A DNA stretch of 64,000 bases from Wyeomyia smithii (Eukaryota; Arthropoda; Insecta; Diptera; Culicidae). A program made the translations under genes and the position numbers. How positions within the stretch are numbered: the first letter of the stretch is position 1; each line of letters starts with the position of its first letter. Below are positions 45,380-58,307 of the stretch, in pieces. The DNA lies in NCBI RefSeq assembly GCF_029784165.1, contig NC_073696.1, positions 246,259,971-246,323,970 of the forward strand. The letters run 5' to 3'. The notes beneath the pieces are model-generated. The model searched no databases, was not told the DNA's origin, and was given only the letters and a program-made list of their open reading frames with translations.

Positions 45380-46736
45380 CATTGTTGTAGGTGTTTCAAT
45401 AATGAGTCAAGGTCTACTAATGCTTGCTTTGTGCTACCTCAACAGTGGGGCAATAAAGACACTGAAAACACGAGCTGTAAAAGCAGTTTCACATTCTGTA
45501 AATTAGACGGCTGCTACAGATTTAAATTGCTACTATCCAGCACAGATTGCCCGCTTGAGTTGTCAAAAAATTATTAACCTTCAAATATTTGTTTATTTGC
45601 CTTGAGAGAAGCATTTTGCTGCTCAAAATTGGATTTGCTGATGGCAACCTTTATGCTGCCTCAGTAGTGGGGCAATAACGGCAGTCTGACGACACACGCT
45701 GAGAAGCGAGAAGAACCGCGCTGCTCTTGAGATATGGTGACCAACCACAGGGCAAGTGCTCAATTTGAAGGCAGCCATAGGCGCGAACCGCTGCTATGGT
45801 CTGTTACTGCTGAGTGCCGATATCTGCTGCTACTGCTGTCAACGTTGTGGAGGGTCCATCCAGCTCATCTTCCGACTAATGAATGTAGCTAGTTTTCCCA
45901 GAAACGCTCTTTTATAGCCGAAGGGTGCTACGTAATAGGCCACGCCCTTCAGTTCAGTTGTCTAATTCTCTAATATTCTTTAGACGAATTATTCCACAAT
46001 TCGCATTCGATATTTGTTTCCAGCGAATAAACACCGATGGTGCTCTCACACACGCAACGATTTTAACCCGTATTTTATTGCGGTTTGTAACATCAAGCGA
46101 TTTCGTTTGCTCGAAATTCTGTTAATGCTGATTGATTGGATCGACTTCATATTAGCTCTGCATATTCGAATTAACTGCCTTTGTGATTGCGTTCTAACAG
46201 GGCAGTTTGTTATTCAAAATCGGTTATGTTGATCGCAGCTTTGTGCTGTCCCAACAGTGGGGGTAAACTAAAACTAAATAAACTACAACAGAATTTGATT
46301 GCTAGGATCCCGCGAAGAATGTTTTCTTGTGTTGATGCTAGGAAATTTTCACCCTTCAATTACTTGTTTATTTGCCTTGAAAAAAGGCATTTTGCTGTTC
46401 AAAATCGGTTGCTGATCGCAACCTTTGTGCTGCCCCAACAGTGGGGGAGTTAAGATACACGGACAACATGTACTGTGGAAGCTATTTCACCTTCTGTAAA
46501 TTAGACGGCCGCGACAGATGTAACTGCTGGAATCCGCACAGAATGCTTGCTTACGTTGTCAAAAATTATTAACTTTCAATGACTTGTTTATTTGCCTTGA
46601 AAAAAGGCATTTTGCTGTTCAAAATTGGATTTGGTGATGACGATCTTCATACTGCCCTTACACGGGGAATAATGGCAGTCTGGCGACACACGCTGAGAAG
46701 AACCGCGCTGCTCCTGAGACGTGGTGACCATGTTTT
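45380..46736 (+). repeat. Cluster of diverged ~0.2-kb repeats (family H)
   Basis: At least five units share TTTATTTGCCTTGANAAAAG, GCATTTTGCTGTTCAAAATC and GTGCTGCCCCAACAGTGGGG: near 45,410, 45,590, 46,200, 46,365 and 46,585. Neighbouring units are spaced 185-220 bp. The CCCCAACAGTGGGG word is a near-palindrome. A run of CTGCTGCTACTGCTG at about 45,820 and TTTTATAGCCGAAGGG at 45,910 resemble the region before the shared block at 19.2 kb (CTTATATAGGCC). No protein frame covers more than one unit. Confidence 0.65.
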
Positions 46737-46851
46737 CAATTGCAAGGTATATGATTCTGTCGACCGTGCTTGCGAAGCAATCTTATAACGACCAATCAGA
46801 GGACGTAATTTTCGTTTAAACAAGGCTTGACAATTATCAATAGTACAATAG
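46737..46851 (+). repeat. Shared 115-bp block (copy 2)
   Basis: Near-identical to 19,277-19,391 over most of its length (AATTGCAAGGTATATGATTC, GACCAATCAGAGG, CAATAGTACAATAG). Both copies follow GC-rich tandem units and are followed about 120-180 bp later by ACATCCCTATGT (19,553 and 47,015), so they belong to one larger repeat. Confidence 0.75.
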
Positions 46852-47505
46852 TTTGCATAATCAATCAACAATTTTCTACATTTGGGTGGATGCGTGTATA
46901 ATTTTCCAAACAATTACTGCAAAAATGAAGGAAATCGGTTGAAGACAAACCGACTTATAAGCATTAAAAAAGGGACATATTTCGTCCCCTTTTCGTTAAA
47001 AGTTTTCCTATTTACATCCCTATGTGGTAGGCTAAAGAAAAACGTAGTTCTACGTCAAAATTCAGACAGGTTTGTTCTGCAAGGTATCGCTGTAGCGTCG
47101 CTGTATATTCCAAAAAGATATTTTTAGACTTTGGTTATTCTTGAAATGTGAATTACCAGTTAAAAAATACCAAAATTCATCAGGATATCGAAAATAAAAA
47201 AAAAAAAATAGCTTATTCGGGCACTGAGTAAAAAGCAATGCTTGCAATTGGTGTTCGCTGAAAATTCAAAAAAAAAAATAAATCTTCAGATTAAGAAACT
47301 GCTTTCGCTCCGTCATGAAATAATCGGATAGACTGGTATAATGAACATCTCCTAATATTTTGACCCTTACAGAAAATCAAAAAACAGTGGTTGGCGTCGC
47401 TCTCTAGTTTTATACACCGTTTTAAGTTAGAGGGGAAAAGATTTTTTTTGCGCAACCAATTGATGGGTTGAGGATTTGCATTCTGAGATTATTACGTGTA
47501 ACAAT
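46852..47505. other. Non-coding interval
   Basis: Continues family H up to about 47,030; beyond that nothing identified. Confidence 0.4.
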
Positions 47506-47600
47506 CAGGGCCGGATTTAGACGGTAGGGGCCCGGGCCAAATTTGTTTGTGAGGCCCTCTTTTCTTAAAACACTTAGAGGTAACGTTCTGGAAGGTGACG
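47506..47600 (+). mobile_element. Probable single end of a hAT element
   Basis: CAGGGCCGGATTTAGACGG followed by GGGGCCCGGGCC is the kind of terminus seen on hAT-group transposons. No matching inverted end was found downstream, so this is a truncated end or a chance resemblance. Confidence 0.4.
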
Positions 47601-50600
47601 AGCAAAAAAAAAGGAAAAACACTTTCGGTTTGTTTCTGAAAAATTTGGTGAATTGGATTTTAGAAAATCTTATTGAAAAAAAAAAAACAATGCTTCAAGC
47701 AAGGTAAAACAACGAATGTAAAAACCAGTAAATTTATTTATGTAGATTTTGTACATACTAGATAACACATTAATAAAAACCAATAGCACTTATTGGAATA
47801 ATTATTATTATATACTCAATAATTACGACAACTAAAATTAGTTTCTAAGCTGTAAATGATTATAAGCTCATCGAAATATTCATACTTCAGAATAAATCCG
47901 GATGTGAACATCCGACCTTTTTGCTTTCACACTCTGAATACTGTGAACCGCTTTTTTTTTCAACCCATTCAGCGTTTTCATAATATTACTTTTTTTGCCA
48001 ATTTAATCATAATCATCACATCTGGCCATCAAATCGTGCGGCTTCTCTCTCAGCTGATAGATAATGCGCCCTTACCAATCGTGCATTTCCATCTTGCCGA
48101 TGGTTTCTGGATTATCCAACCATCAGCTCTTTCGATCGTAACCCAACCCAACTCATCCAACGACGGAGCGACGGGTCAGAAAGCCATTTTTGATTCCAAG
48201 AAAAAAAAGGGTTTGATTTGATCTCTTATCATCGAGAGCACATCCGTTTGCAAATAAGGGATTTTTTTTTGCTAACTCCTTCTGGCTATCCACACACATA
48301 GTCAGGCCAGCTGTTGTGCGAAATGCACATGTACCGCTTCCTCATCCTACTCCGGTCTCGGATATGACCCAACAGATAAATACTTGGTCAAGCAACAGTG
48401 TCTGCAGTGTACTCTGAGACACACACACGCCCACGCCATTCCTTCTCTGATGGATATTACTACTCTTCGGGCTATAACAATCCATTTGGCATTGGGAAAG
48501 TCATGGGTCGGTCAAATTTTACGGCCCACTGAAATCTGTCCGGGTTCTGAAAACGACGGACGCACTACTACCGAGTGACGGAGGACAAATTATTGCCGGA
48601 ATCAAGTAACGAGCAAACAAGCGAAGGATAACTCTGTCAGTTTTGAAGCCGACAAATAAATTTATTTATGCAGTACAAGAACGGTATTTTGAAACTGCGC
48701 AATATGCTTTTCGCTTGGTTAGTTGGAATAATGATGAAACAGAGAGACGGGATGACAGGATGACAGGATGACAGGATGTGAGTTCAAATCGGTAACTCGA
48801 GAGCTACCTTAACAGGTGCCACTGAAATTTTTACAATAGGCGTTTGCATGACGTGCGATTCCACTCGAAAATATTCATCCATGACTGTGAACTTGTACGA
48901 TTTCAAAGAAACTTTCCACTGTTGCTTTCCGAAATACCTTTTTCCAATCTTATACGATCACAAGTCTATCTAAAAAAACTAAATAAAAATCGTAACGGTC
49001 ATGAGTTCCTTTTATCAAAGCCCGACCTTGCTTGCACGAAGAAACTTTTTTTCGTATGTTTGTGTAGAATTGTCAAATAACAACCGGCGTTGTTATAAGC
49101 ATCTGTAGCACGACAGCAAACATGAATCCCATCCATCGGTCCATTTCATATGCCAAACACGATTGTAGGTTTCGTCTCTAATTGGCACCGTAAAATTTAA
49201 CAGTGTCTCAATTTTCGCTACTTAACAACTTATGCTATTTATTTATCATCACTACACATCCACTCACACACACACACACACGCCCACACTGTATTGTCAC
49301 CATCGTAGAATTGATCCCGCTTCGCGTCGTGGTTCGTGGCACCCACTATTGGCATCTAAATTCGTGCTGCCGCCGGTCCTCAGAAAACTTTTCAGCTTGA
49401 CAGTTTCATTCCGACAAAAAAAAATGGAGACTGTGCGTATGAATGTATGAATGTGTGGATGTGTGCAACGTGGGTGGCATACTGGTGCCACATCCGACAC
49501 TCGTTCTTCAGTCCACCAGACTTTTTGTTAGCTCCTGGCATGCAGTCAACGTGTTTCTAGCAGGGGAGAAGCTACGATCAGTTCACCATACTTTATGTAC
49601 GGAGCTATTTATTGGCTTTGAAAATTGAATTTTTGGAACTGAAAGTACGACTTTGGGGAACAACAGATACCGGACCAGAACTAATTGGATTTGAGCGCAG
49701 CAAACAACAGTTCGGAAAAATGAATCACTGGTGAGCCGGTTGTTCGAGACAGGTTCTCAAATTTACCACATTATTCCAACGGTTATCATTAAAACTTTTA
49801 GAATGGACAGCAATCAGGACGATAAGGATTAAAAATAATACTTAAATTTTAAGCTCTAGGGCTGGATCTAATGATAAGGGGGAAGGTGAAAAATGTGCAG
49901 AAGCATTGTTTAAAATATCAGAGAGCCAACCCCTACCAGCGATGGATAAAAAACACTTCCAGTAATTTTGATTACATATCAATCGAACCCAGCGTTGGCA
50001 TCGTCGTCAGTATGCGTATTGGTGTTGGTGCACTTTTTTGGCCTTCCTTCCTATGATATATTTCTTGTTAGGAGTGTGCACCACAACACCAAATGAACAA
50101 ATCCAATCTATTCGTATTCATTTGGCTGATGATTATGATTTTTTTGCCACAATAAGAGACTAAATGACAGTATATACTCTCCTACTCTCACTAAATTCAA
50201 CCGCAACCGAAGTAATCCCTTCCACCACACTTCCCCTCCCACTGTAAATGAGAATTAAGAAGCCATGGAAAACTTTTTTTCCTTCAGTATGTGCAATTTA
50301 ATTAGCTCAGGATAGTTTTAAGCACCTAAATTTTGTATCTCAATACCCTAATTGGAGAGCAACTAAGATGTTCGTTTTTTGAAATATGTAATTTCAATTT
50401 TTTATGGCGTAGAATTTAAAATTTTAGTTTTTAAAAATTTTCAAAAACAGTTCAGATGATTCCATGAAAGCCATTTCTTGGAAAACATTTTCATTCACAT
50501 TTTCATTCATTTTCATATCTCTTGTCATTATTCAGATACGTCGATTTATAAAAAGATATCAGTTCTTTTCAAATGTTGGTCCAGATCAATCCTGAGAGGC

Positions 50601-50690
50601 CAGTGCGGCCAACATCTAATTGAGTAGGCGCGAAATGCGTCAAGTGAAAAATGAGCAGAGCAAATCAAACTAAAACCAAGTAAAAAAGTA
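47601..50690. other. Non-coding interval, mostly single-copy in appearance
   Basis: No supported gene; the longest open frame (47,856-48,221, 121 codons) has no recognisable domain. Small simple repeats: (GATGACAG)3.5 at 48,751-48,778 and (CA)n at about 49,265-49,281. Confidence 0.45.
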
Positions 50691-50699
50691 AGAATAAAT

Positions 50700-53600
50700 T
50701 AATATTGAAAAGCAACAATGAAAATGCATTGGCGAATGCCAAACTGAGCAAAGTCTCTATAAACAAAAATGGTAACACAAAAAACACAAGAAAGTAAAAT
50801 AATAAAAAAAATAATATGAAAAGAGGTAAAAAGGCGAAATGGTAAAAAAGAGGATAACGGGTTCAAAAGTAAGTAAGAAAAAAGTAAAAGATCAAAAGAC
50901 GAAAATTGAAAAATTGAACTAGTCAAAAGGTAAAAGGTGAAAAGAAAAACGTATCTAAGTAGAAGATTATGAGGAAAATATAAAAAGACAAAATGCAAAG
51001 AGTTAAACAAGTAAATAGGTAAAAATGTTGAAAATAAGAAGTTCGGATGTATAAAAAGTACAAAGATAAGGATGTCAGTAAGGAGGTGAAAAGGTAAGAA
51101 AGTCAAAAGGTGAAAAGAGGTTAAAAGGTAATAAGACAAAAAAATAAGGCAAAAATAATATGGTAAAATAATAAAATGATAAGAAGAGGAAAAGATAAAG
51201 AGATTAGAATGGAAAAAAAGGATAAAAAGGAAAAAAAATGTGAAAGGATAAGAAGCTGATATAGTAAAAATAAAATAAGGTCAAACGGTAAAATGGTAAA
51301 ACGGAACAAAGGTAATGCAATAAAGAGATAAAAAAAGTAAAAATGTGTAGAGACAGAGGTAAAAAGATAAAAAGTTGAAAATATGAAAAAAGATGAAGTG
51401 AAATAACAAAAATGTGAAAAGGTGGAGAGGAAAACAAGGAAAATAGAAAAGAATAAAAGCTTAACCAGTGGAAAAAAGTATAAAAGGCAAAACAGTAAAA
51501 AAGAGGTAAAATGTTAAAAAGGTAAATAAGGTACAGCGAAGAAAAAGTAAAGCGATAAAATGATAGAACGAAGTAAACATGTGTAAAGGTAAAAACATAA
51601 AAAAGTTAAAAGATAAAAAGGTAGAAAGGTAAAAAAGTACAAAAGTTAAAAGTTAAAAAGGTGAGAAATGTAAAAAAGTAAAAAGGGTCAAAGGTAAAAA
51701 GAAGAGAAGGTAAAAAGGTAAAAAGGTGAAAAGGTAAAAAGGTATAAAGGTAAAAAGGTAGAAAGGTAAAAAGGTAAAAAGGTGAAAAGGTGAAAAGGTA
51801 AAAAGGTAAAAAGGTAAAAAGGTAAAAAGGTAAAAAGGTAAAAAGGTAAAAAGGTAAAAAGATAAAAAGGGAAAAAGGGAAAAAGGTAAAAAGGTGAGAA
51901 GGTAAAAAGTTTAAAAGGTAAAAAATTAAAAAGGTAAAAAGGTAAAAAGGCAACATAGTGAAAAAGTAAAAAGGTAAAAAGGGGTCAAAGGTTAAAAGGT
52001 AAAAAGTAAAAAGGTAAGAAGTAGAAAAGATAAAAAGGTAAGAAGGTTAAAAGGGTAAAAAGATAAAAAGAAGAAGTTAAAAAAGTCAAACGGTAAAAAA
52101 ATGAAAAGGTAAAAAGGTAAAAAGCTAAATAGGTAAAAAGGTAAAAAGATAAAAAGGTAAAAAGGTGAAAAGGAAAAAAGGTAAAAAGGTTGAAGGGTAA
52201 AAAGTTAAAATGGTAAGAAGGTAAAAAAGTAAAAAGGGGTCAAATGTTAAAAGGTAAAAAGGTAAAAAGTAAAAAGGTAAAAAGTTTAAAAGGTAAGGAG
52301 GTTAAAAGATAAAATTAAGAAGGTAAAACGGTATAAAATTAAAAGGTGAAAAGGGAGAAAGGTAAAAGGATAAAAAGAAAAAAAGGTAAAAAGGTAAAAA
52401 GGTGAAAAATATAAAAAGGTTATAAGATAAAAAGGTAAAAAGGAAAAAAGGTAAAAAGGTAAAAAGATAAAAAGGTATAAAGGTAAAAAGGTGAAATAGT
52501 AAAGAAGTAAAAAGGTAAAATGGAAAAATGTGAAATAGTGAAAGAGTGAAAGTAGTAAAATGGCGAAAAGGTAGAAAGGAAAAAAAAAGGAAAATAAGTA
52601 AAAGTAAACAGGTAGTACAGGAGCAAAAAAATATAAAACGAGGTAAAATGTTAATAAGATATAGGGGTGAAAAGATAAAACAAAGTAAAAATGTGGAGGT
52701 AAAGGGATTAAAAGATAAGAAAAGGTAGAAAAAAAGGAAAAAAGCATATATGCAAAAGTAGGTGATGTGGTAAAAAGAAAAAGAGGTAAAAGATAAATAG
52801 GTAAAAAGGTAACAAAGAAAAAGTGATGAAAGAGGCAAAAAGGTAAAAACTTAAAAAGGGTGAAAAGTGAAAAGGTAAGAGTGTTAAAGGGTAAAAGGGT
52901 TAAATGGTAATGAGGTAGAAAGGTAAAAAGGTAAAAAGGTAAAAAGGTAAAAAGGTAAAAAGATAAAAAGGTAAAAAAATAAAAAGGTAAAGAGGTAAAA
53001 GATAAAAAGGTAAAAAAGTAAAAAGATAAAAAGGCAAGAAGGTAAAAAGGTAAAAAGGTAAAAACGTAAAAAGGTAAAAAGGTGAAAAGGTAAAAAGATA
53101 AAGAGGTAAAAAGGTAAAAAGGGTTAAAAGGTAAAAAGGGAAAATGTGAAATAGTGAAAACGGGAAAGTAGTAAAATGGCAAAAAGGCAGAAAGGAAAAA
53201 ATTAAAAGGAAAATAAGTACAAGTAAAGAGGTAATACAGGAGCAAAAAATTATAACAGGAGGTAAAATGTTAATAAGATAAAAGGGTAAAAAGATAAAAC
53301 AAAGTAAAAAGTGGAGGTAAAGGAATAAAAAGATAAAGGAAAAGTAGAAAAAAAGGAAATAAAGCATACATGTGAAAGTAGGTGAAGTGGTAAAAAGGTA
53401 AACAGAAAAAGAGGTAAAAGGTAAATAGATAAAAAGATAACAAAGGAAAAGAGATGAAAGAGGCAAAAAGGTAAAAATTAAAATGGGTGAACGGTAAAAA
53501 GGTAAAGAGATAGGAGTGTTAAAGGGTAAAAGGGTAAACAGGTAAAAGTTAGAAAGAGAAAAAGGAAAAAAGTAAAAAGGTAAAAAATTAAAAAAGTAGA

Positions 53601-54540
53601 AAGGTAAAAAGATAGAAAGGGTCAATGGTAAATAGGTTCAAAGGTGAAAAGGTAAAAAGGTGAAAGAGTAAAAAAGTAAAACGTTAAAAAGTTAAAAAGG
53701 TATAAAAGGTAAAAAGGTGAAAAGGTAAAAAGGTAAAAAGTGAAAAGGTAAAAAGGTAAATAGGTAAAAAGATTAAAAGGTAAGAAGGTAAGAAGGTAAA
53801 AAGGTAAAAAGGTGAAAAGATAAAAGGAAAAGATAAAAAGAAAATGATAAAAATAAAAAGATAAAAAGAAAAAAATAAAAAGAAAAAGGTAAAAAGGTAA
53901 AAATTCAAAGAGGTAAAAAGGTAAAAAGGTAAAAAGGTAAAAAGGTAAAAAGGTAAAAAGGTAAAAAGGTAAAAAGGTTAAAATGTAAAAAGGTAAAAAG
54001 GTAAAAAGGTAAAAAGGTAAAAAGAAAAAAGGTAAAAAGGTAAAAAGGTAAAAAGGTAAAAAGGTAAAAAGGTAAAAAGGTAAAAAGGTAAAAAGGTAAA
54101 AAGGTAAAAAGGTAAAAAGGTTAAAAGGTTAAAAGGTTAAAAGGTAAAAAGGTAAAAAGGTAAAAAGGTAAAAAGGTAAAAAGATAAAAAGGTAAAAAGG
54201 TAAAAAGGTAAAAAGGTAAAAAGGTAAAAACTTAAAAAGTTCAAAAGGTAAAAAGGTAAAAAGGTAAAAAGGTGAAAAGGAAAAAAGGTAAAAAGGTAAA
54301 AAGGGAAAAAGGAAAAGAGGTAGAGAGATAAAAAGGTAAAACGAATAAAAAGGTAAAAATGTAGAATGGTAAAAAGGTAATAAGGTAAAATGGGAAATAG
54401 GGAAAATAGGAAAAAGACATAACAATTTAAACGTGAAAAGTAGAAACGTAAAATGGTTACAAGGTGAGACAGGTAAAAACGATAAAACGGTGATAAGAAT
54501 AAAGGGTGAAAAGATAAAAAGGAACAAAATAAAACAAATG
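50700..54540 (+). repeat. GGTAAAAA 8-bp satellite array, left arm
   Basis: About 3.8 kb made almost entirely of degenerate GGTAAAAA units on the plus strand. Purity varies: near-perfect runs at 51,720-51,860 and 53,920-54,240, heavily mutated (AAAAGATAAAA, GAGGTAAAA, GTGAAAAGG) at 50,800-51,600 and 52,540-52,900. The complementary strand contains almost no stop codons because any frame of (TTTTTACC)n encodes the octapeptide FLPFYLFT, which produces spurious long frames. Purine-rich on one strand throughout. Confidence 0.97.
52490..53560 (+). repeat. ~0.62-kb higher-order duplication in the left array
   Basis: The variant-rich block beginning GTGAAATAGTGAAAG (about 52,530) recurs at about 53,146 with the same order of rare variants: GTAGTAAAATGGC, ACAGGAGCAAAAAA, GAGGTAAAATGTTAATAAGA, AAAACAAAGTAAAAA and GTGGAGGTAAAG. 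The shared rare words show block duplication, not independent slippage. Confidence 0.85.
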
Positions 54541-57500
54541 GTAAAATTGTTGTGTTCCTTGATGTTCAGAACTAATTGTAATAATTTCGAAAAATATTAT
54601 TTTTTACCATGCTAAATTCACCTGGCTACACCCAGTCAAGTGCAACAACATACCGGTTTTATCAACAAATTATAAAATGATATAATTATTCGGTCTGCTT
54701 GTCATTTGAAGCAGCAAATCGAAAAGTTTCGGCTATTCTCTACATTTCGCATCCATCATTCCGCTACGCTGATGTTACTAGCAATGATTTAACAGAGAAC
54801 AGCTACAGCTTTAATGGGCGACACACATCAAATAGAACGAAAAAATAAAAATAAAGCCCTGCTCAAAGTCTGTTGAACGGTTCGCGAGAGGAAAGAGTCG
54901 CATCAAGTGTGTGTGGAAAGTTTATTTGGTTTGACATTTTTTAGGATTGTTTTCACATGAAAAAAGATGATGTTATTTGTTTTTATTATGATTTGCCGTA
55001 CACTAGAAAAGCACTTGAACTTTTGATGGACGAAGTTTGATACTATTATTGTTAGTTCATCAATGTTAAGCTGTGTCAAGGTACGGCGCCATTGCCTGAT
55101 TCCGGCCAGCGCAAATCATCAGACCCCGAGGGGAAATAGATGGCCGTTGAAATTTATTTCTTGCGGAGAGAATCATTTCTATCATTTCGAATTTTACACG
55201 CTCTGTTTGTTGTATGATACGATAAAAGCCTTATGCCGGAGGATACACGCACACGTACCGCCATCAGTGGAGGTGGAGATTCTTCATGGGTCGATTCGTC
55301 GAAAACCTGTGGTGGTCGTGTGGAATGTTATTACTTTCGTTAGTTGTTTACTTATGATGATATTGACAAAGTTTTTCAAAACGTTTATGCTTCGACAGTT
55401 GCCGGTTTTTTCTCTTGTTTGTTGAGGCGTTTGAGGTTAACATCAAAAAAATGAAAATAAAACATAGGAGAAAGGTGATTTCTTTCGATATGTTCCATTT
55501 AGCGAATGCTAGCTGTTGATTTAAAGCTGCGCTAAGTCCGCGCGTTGGAATGATAACTTATAATTACATGTGTTGGATGAATGCTGTCATAACACACATG
55601 GCACAATATATGTCACAGAAAAGTACTTTGGAAAGTGTTGAAAACGAAAAGTTTTTTGTTCACCTGCTCGATAAATACCTTCGAAGCGGCTGTAGGAAAC
55701 TATAGCACATTCTTTTCCGGGAAAATGCTTGAATACTGAGTATCTATTTCTCGGTGTTCTTCTGTTCCTCCGATGCATCCTCACTTGAGTTATGTTCTTC
55801 CGAGAATCTTTCACAGTGCCCCGCATCCCGTGCAACGATGAATCTAAGTTTGATCGATTGATTTTTAACCCTTTTCACTTCTTGAGTGGAGCGATTTCGT
55901 GCCAGTCGGGACTCCCCGGAGCGAACAACAGGAATGACTTATTTCGTGCTTCACTCACACGCTCGAGTGAAACCATCCGCAAGCAACGGCGGAAAGGATA
56001 CGCCTTGAAATATCCTAGCATATCGAGATAAGTCGAATTATGTGCAATAAAAGCCAAGACAAATTTAATAAATGCAAGAAAAGAAAGCGAGATAGAGAGA
56101 GAAAGACCGAGCTTTGAGGTTAGATCCGTACGAAGGGTTAACCTCACCTCGCGTTTGTTGGTTCTGAGGCGATGGGACCAGACAGATAGCAATAGCAGTA
56201 TCTGCAACAGCCGAGTGATGGAAAATAAAAATCCGCTCCGAAATCCCGATTACCGGGAAGCGTTGGGGCGTCATCGAGGGAGAAACGTGCGACGACTGCA
56301 GACGCGTTTCTGTACACAATATTGAAAGAGGTTTCCGTAGAAAGTTACGACAGAATTTATGCTTGTTTTAAATCTCTTTATATTTAATCTATGACAGTGC
56401 CGGGGTCTGCTCTGCAAGTGAAGATAGAATATTGTCACCCGGTTCCGGCCTCCACTGGTTAGTGGCGATAACTGGAAGAATTTCATCTTTTTTGTGTTTC
56501 AACCAGATTATGCGAGAGGTTTTATTAGTTTGATAGGGTAGGAAGACCAGCAGGACGGCCATGTCCTTCGTCTGCAGATGCAATTGCGTGCTCCGAATGC
56601 TTCATTGATTTTATATTCGTGTAATTCAAACATGCTAAGAATTTGCAGCATTCCGAGTGAAATGCAACAAGAGGTGTAGGGGGTACTTAAGAGAGCTCAT
56701 CGTTTGCTGTTCACGGGAACAGTTTCAAAGTTAAATTATTATATATCAGCTCTTGATCGAGGAGTGAAACTTTTGAAACTATTCTTTAGTGCAGTTTCAA
56801 AAACTTTTCCCCCAAAGTCGATTACTTCCTAATGCATTATGAATGGTCCGGGACAGTTTATGACCGCATTTTCTGGCACTTGTGCTCTACACTATGATAA
56901 AACAATTTTCCTGTTTGTTTAACGAGCCACTTCTATCGGAGCAATTTCCGCTTTCTTTCACAGAAGAGCTGCAGGCGGTGCGGCTGATTTTTTTCGTACC
57001 TCTACTTTCGGGAGGTGTGCATCGTCAGGAAGTAAATTTTCGATTGGAGAACGCTACATATTTAAGTGGCGCTTTGCAACACAATGTAGCAATGTTTTTT
57101 ACACCATGCCCGACAGCAGCAGGTCTTATTCATGTGGTAGATATTTGTTAGGAAGTTTTACATCCACTTTGTTAGTCGTTCTGACAGGCTAGTGTTTACC
57201 GTGCTGCGCAAGCTACCGTCCAATTTTCAATTCATCATTATCCTCCAGTGGGCTGCAACCCGCTATTAGTTCCACTATTATATTCATCGCAGGCCGTGTT
57301 GGCTTGAAGGAGAAAGCAACACGTACTCCGGGTGGATCATGCTCAATACCAGGGTTTAGAGTTATACAAGCAGCAGCATGGTGAAACTTCAGAATCAGAA
57401 CAGAGGAAGTTGATTTGATAGGCCGGATACAGCTTATGAACTTGAACGGTAGCCAAAATATGCTTCGTTATCGGTTCTATTCACGAAAATTGATAGGGCG

Positions 57501-57970
57501 ATTTCAGTATGTAGAAATTGAATCGGGGAAAAGAAAAAGTGCCTAAGAACGCAATTATAAACCGTACATCGAAACAAGAGCTAGTGGTTGTGATAATTCA
57601 TGGTGGCTCAACTGATGAAAAACCAGATTTGGAATTGAATGGAAAGCTTCGTTGGGTTTAGTATTCGTTAGCGTGAACCACAAAAGAAACTGAACGATAA
57701 ACGATATTAGGCTTCATTAGTAATTCTATACAGCTATTCTAAAACACAGATGTCGGTACCAGGCATCTTATATGAAAGACAGGTTTTGGGCCAAACCAAA
57801 AGGATAGCTTTTTATGGAACCTAGCACATTTCTTCTCAGGCTTAAATTCGTAGGACAAATATGAATATTCTAGTAATGTAGTTAATTGATTTCACATTCA
57901 AGAAATTCGTTTAGGCTTTGCAACGCAGGGAGGTTCCTATTTTCTGGTATAATAAAAAACTTAACGAATT
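54541..57970. other. Single-copy-looking spacer between the two arrays
   Basis: 3.4 kb with normal base composition and no GGTAAAAA or TTTTTACC runs. The best open stretches (120 codons at 55,063-55,425 plus; 110 codons at 56,207-55,875 minus) have no recognisable domain. No transposon ends were found at the junctions. Confidence 0.5.
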
Positions 57971-58307
57971 TTTTACCTTTTTACCTTCTTGTTTTATAAT
58001 ATTTTTACCCTTTTCCTATTTCGCATTTTTCGCCTTATTACCTTTTTGCCTTTTTAATTTTTACCTTTTTAGCTTTTAACCTTTTAATATTTTTACCATT
58101 TACCTTTTGATCTTTCAACCCTCAACTTTTTATCTCTTTTCTTTCGATCTTTCTTACCTCTTTTGTATTTGATCTATCTACCTTTTTACCTTTTAACCCT
58201 TTTACCTTCTTACCTTTTAACCTTTTCACCTTTTCACCTTTTTACCTATTAACCTTTATACCTTTTTACCTTTTTACATTTCTTTTCCTTTTTATTTATT
58301 TTTTGAC

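Noticed and set aside
47856..48221. 121-codon plus-strand frame as a host gene
   Set aside because: Low-complexity hydrophobic composition and no family resemblance.
51606..54527. Long minus-strand reading frames (up to 319 codons) rich in Leu, Phe, Tyr, Pro, Thr resembling membrane proteins
   Set aside because: They are direct translations of (TTTTTACC)n, which has no stop codon in any frame and always gives a rotated FLPFYLFT octapeptide. No start context, domain or non-repeat segment supports a gene.
55063..55425. 120-codon frame in the core between the octamer arrays
   Set aside because: Starts with an ordinary ATG but shows no domain; retained only as a place to check transcripts.
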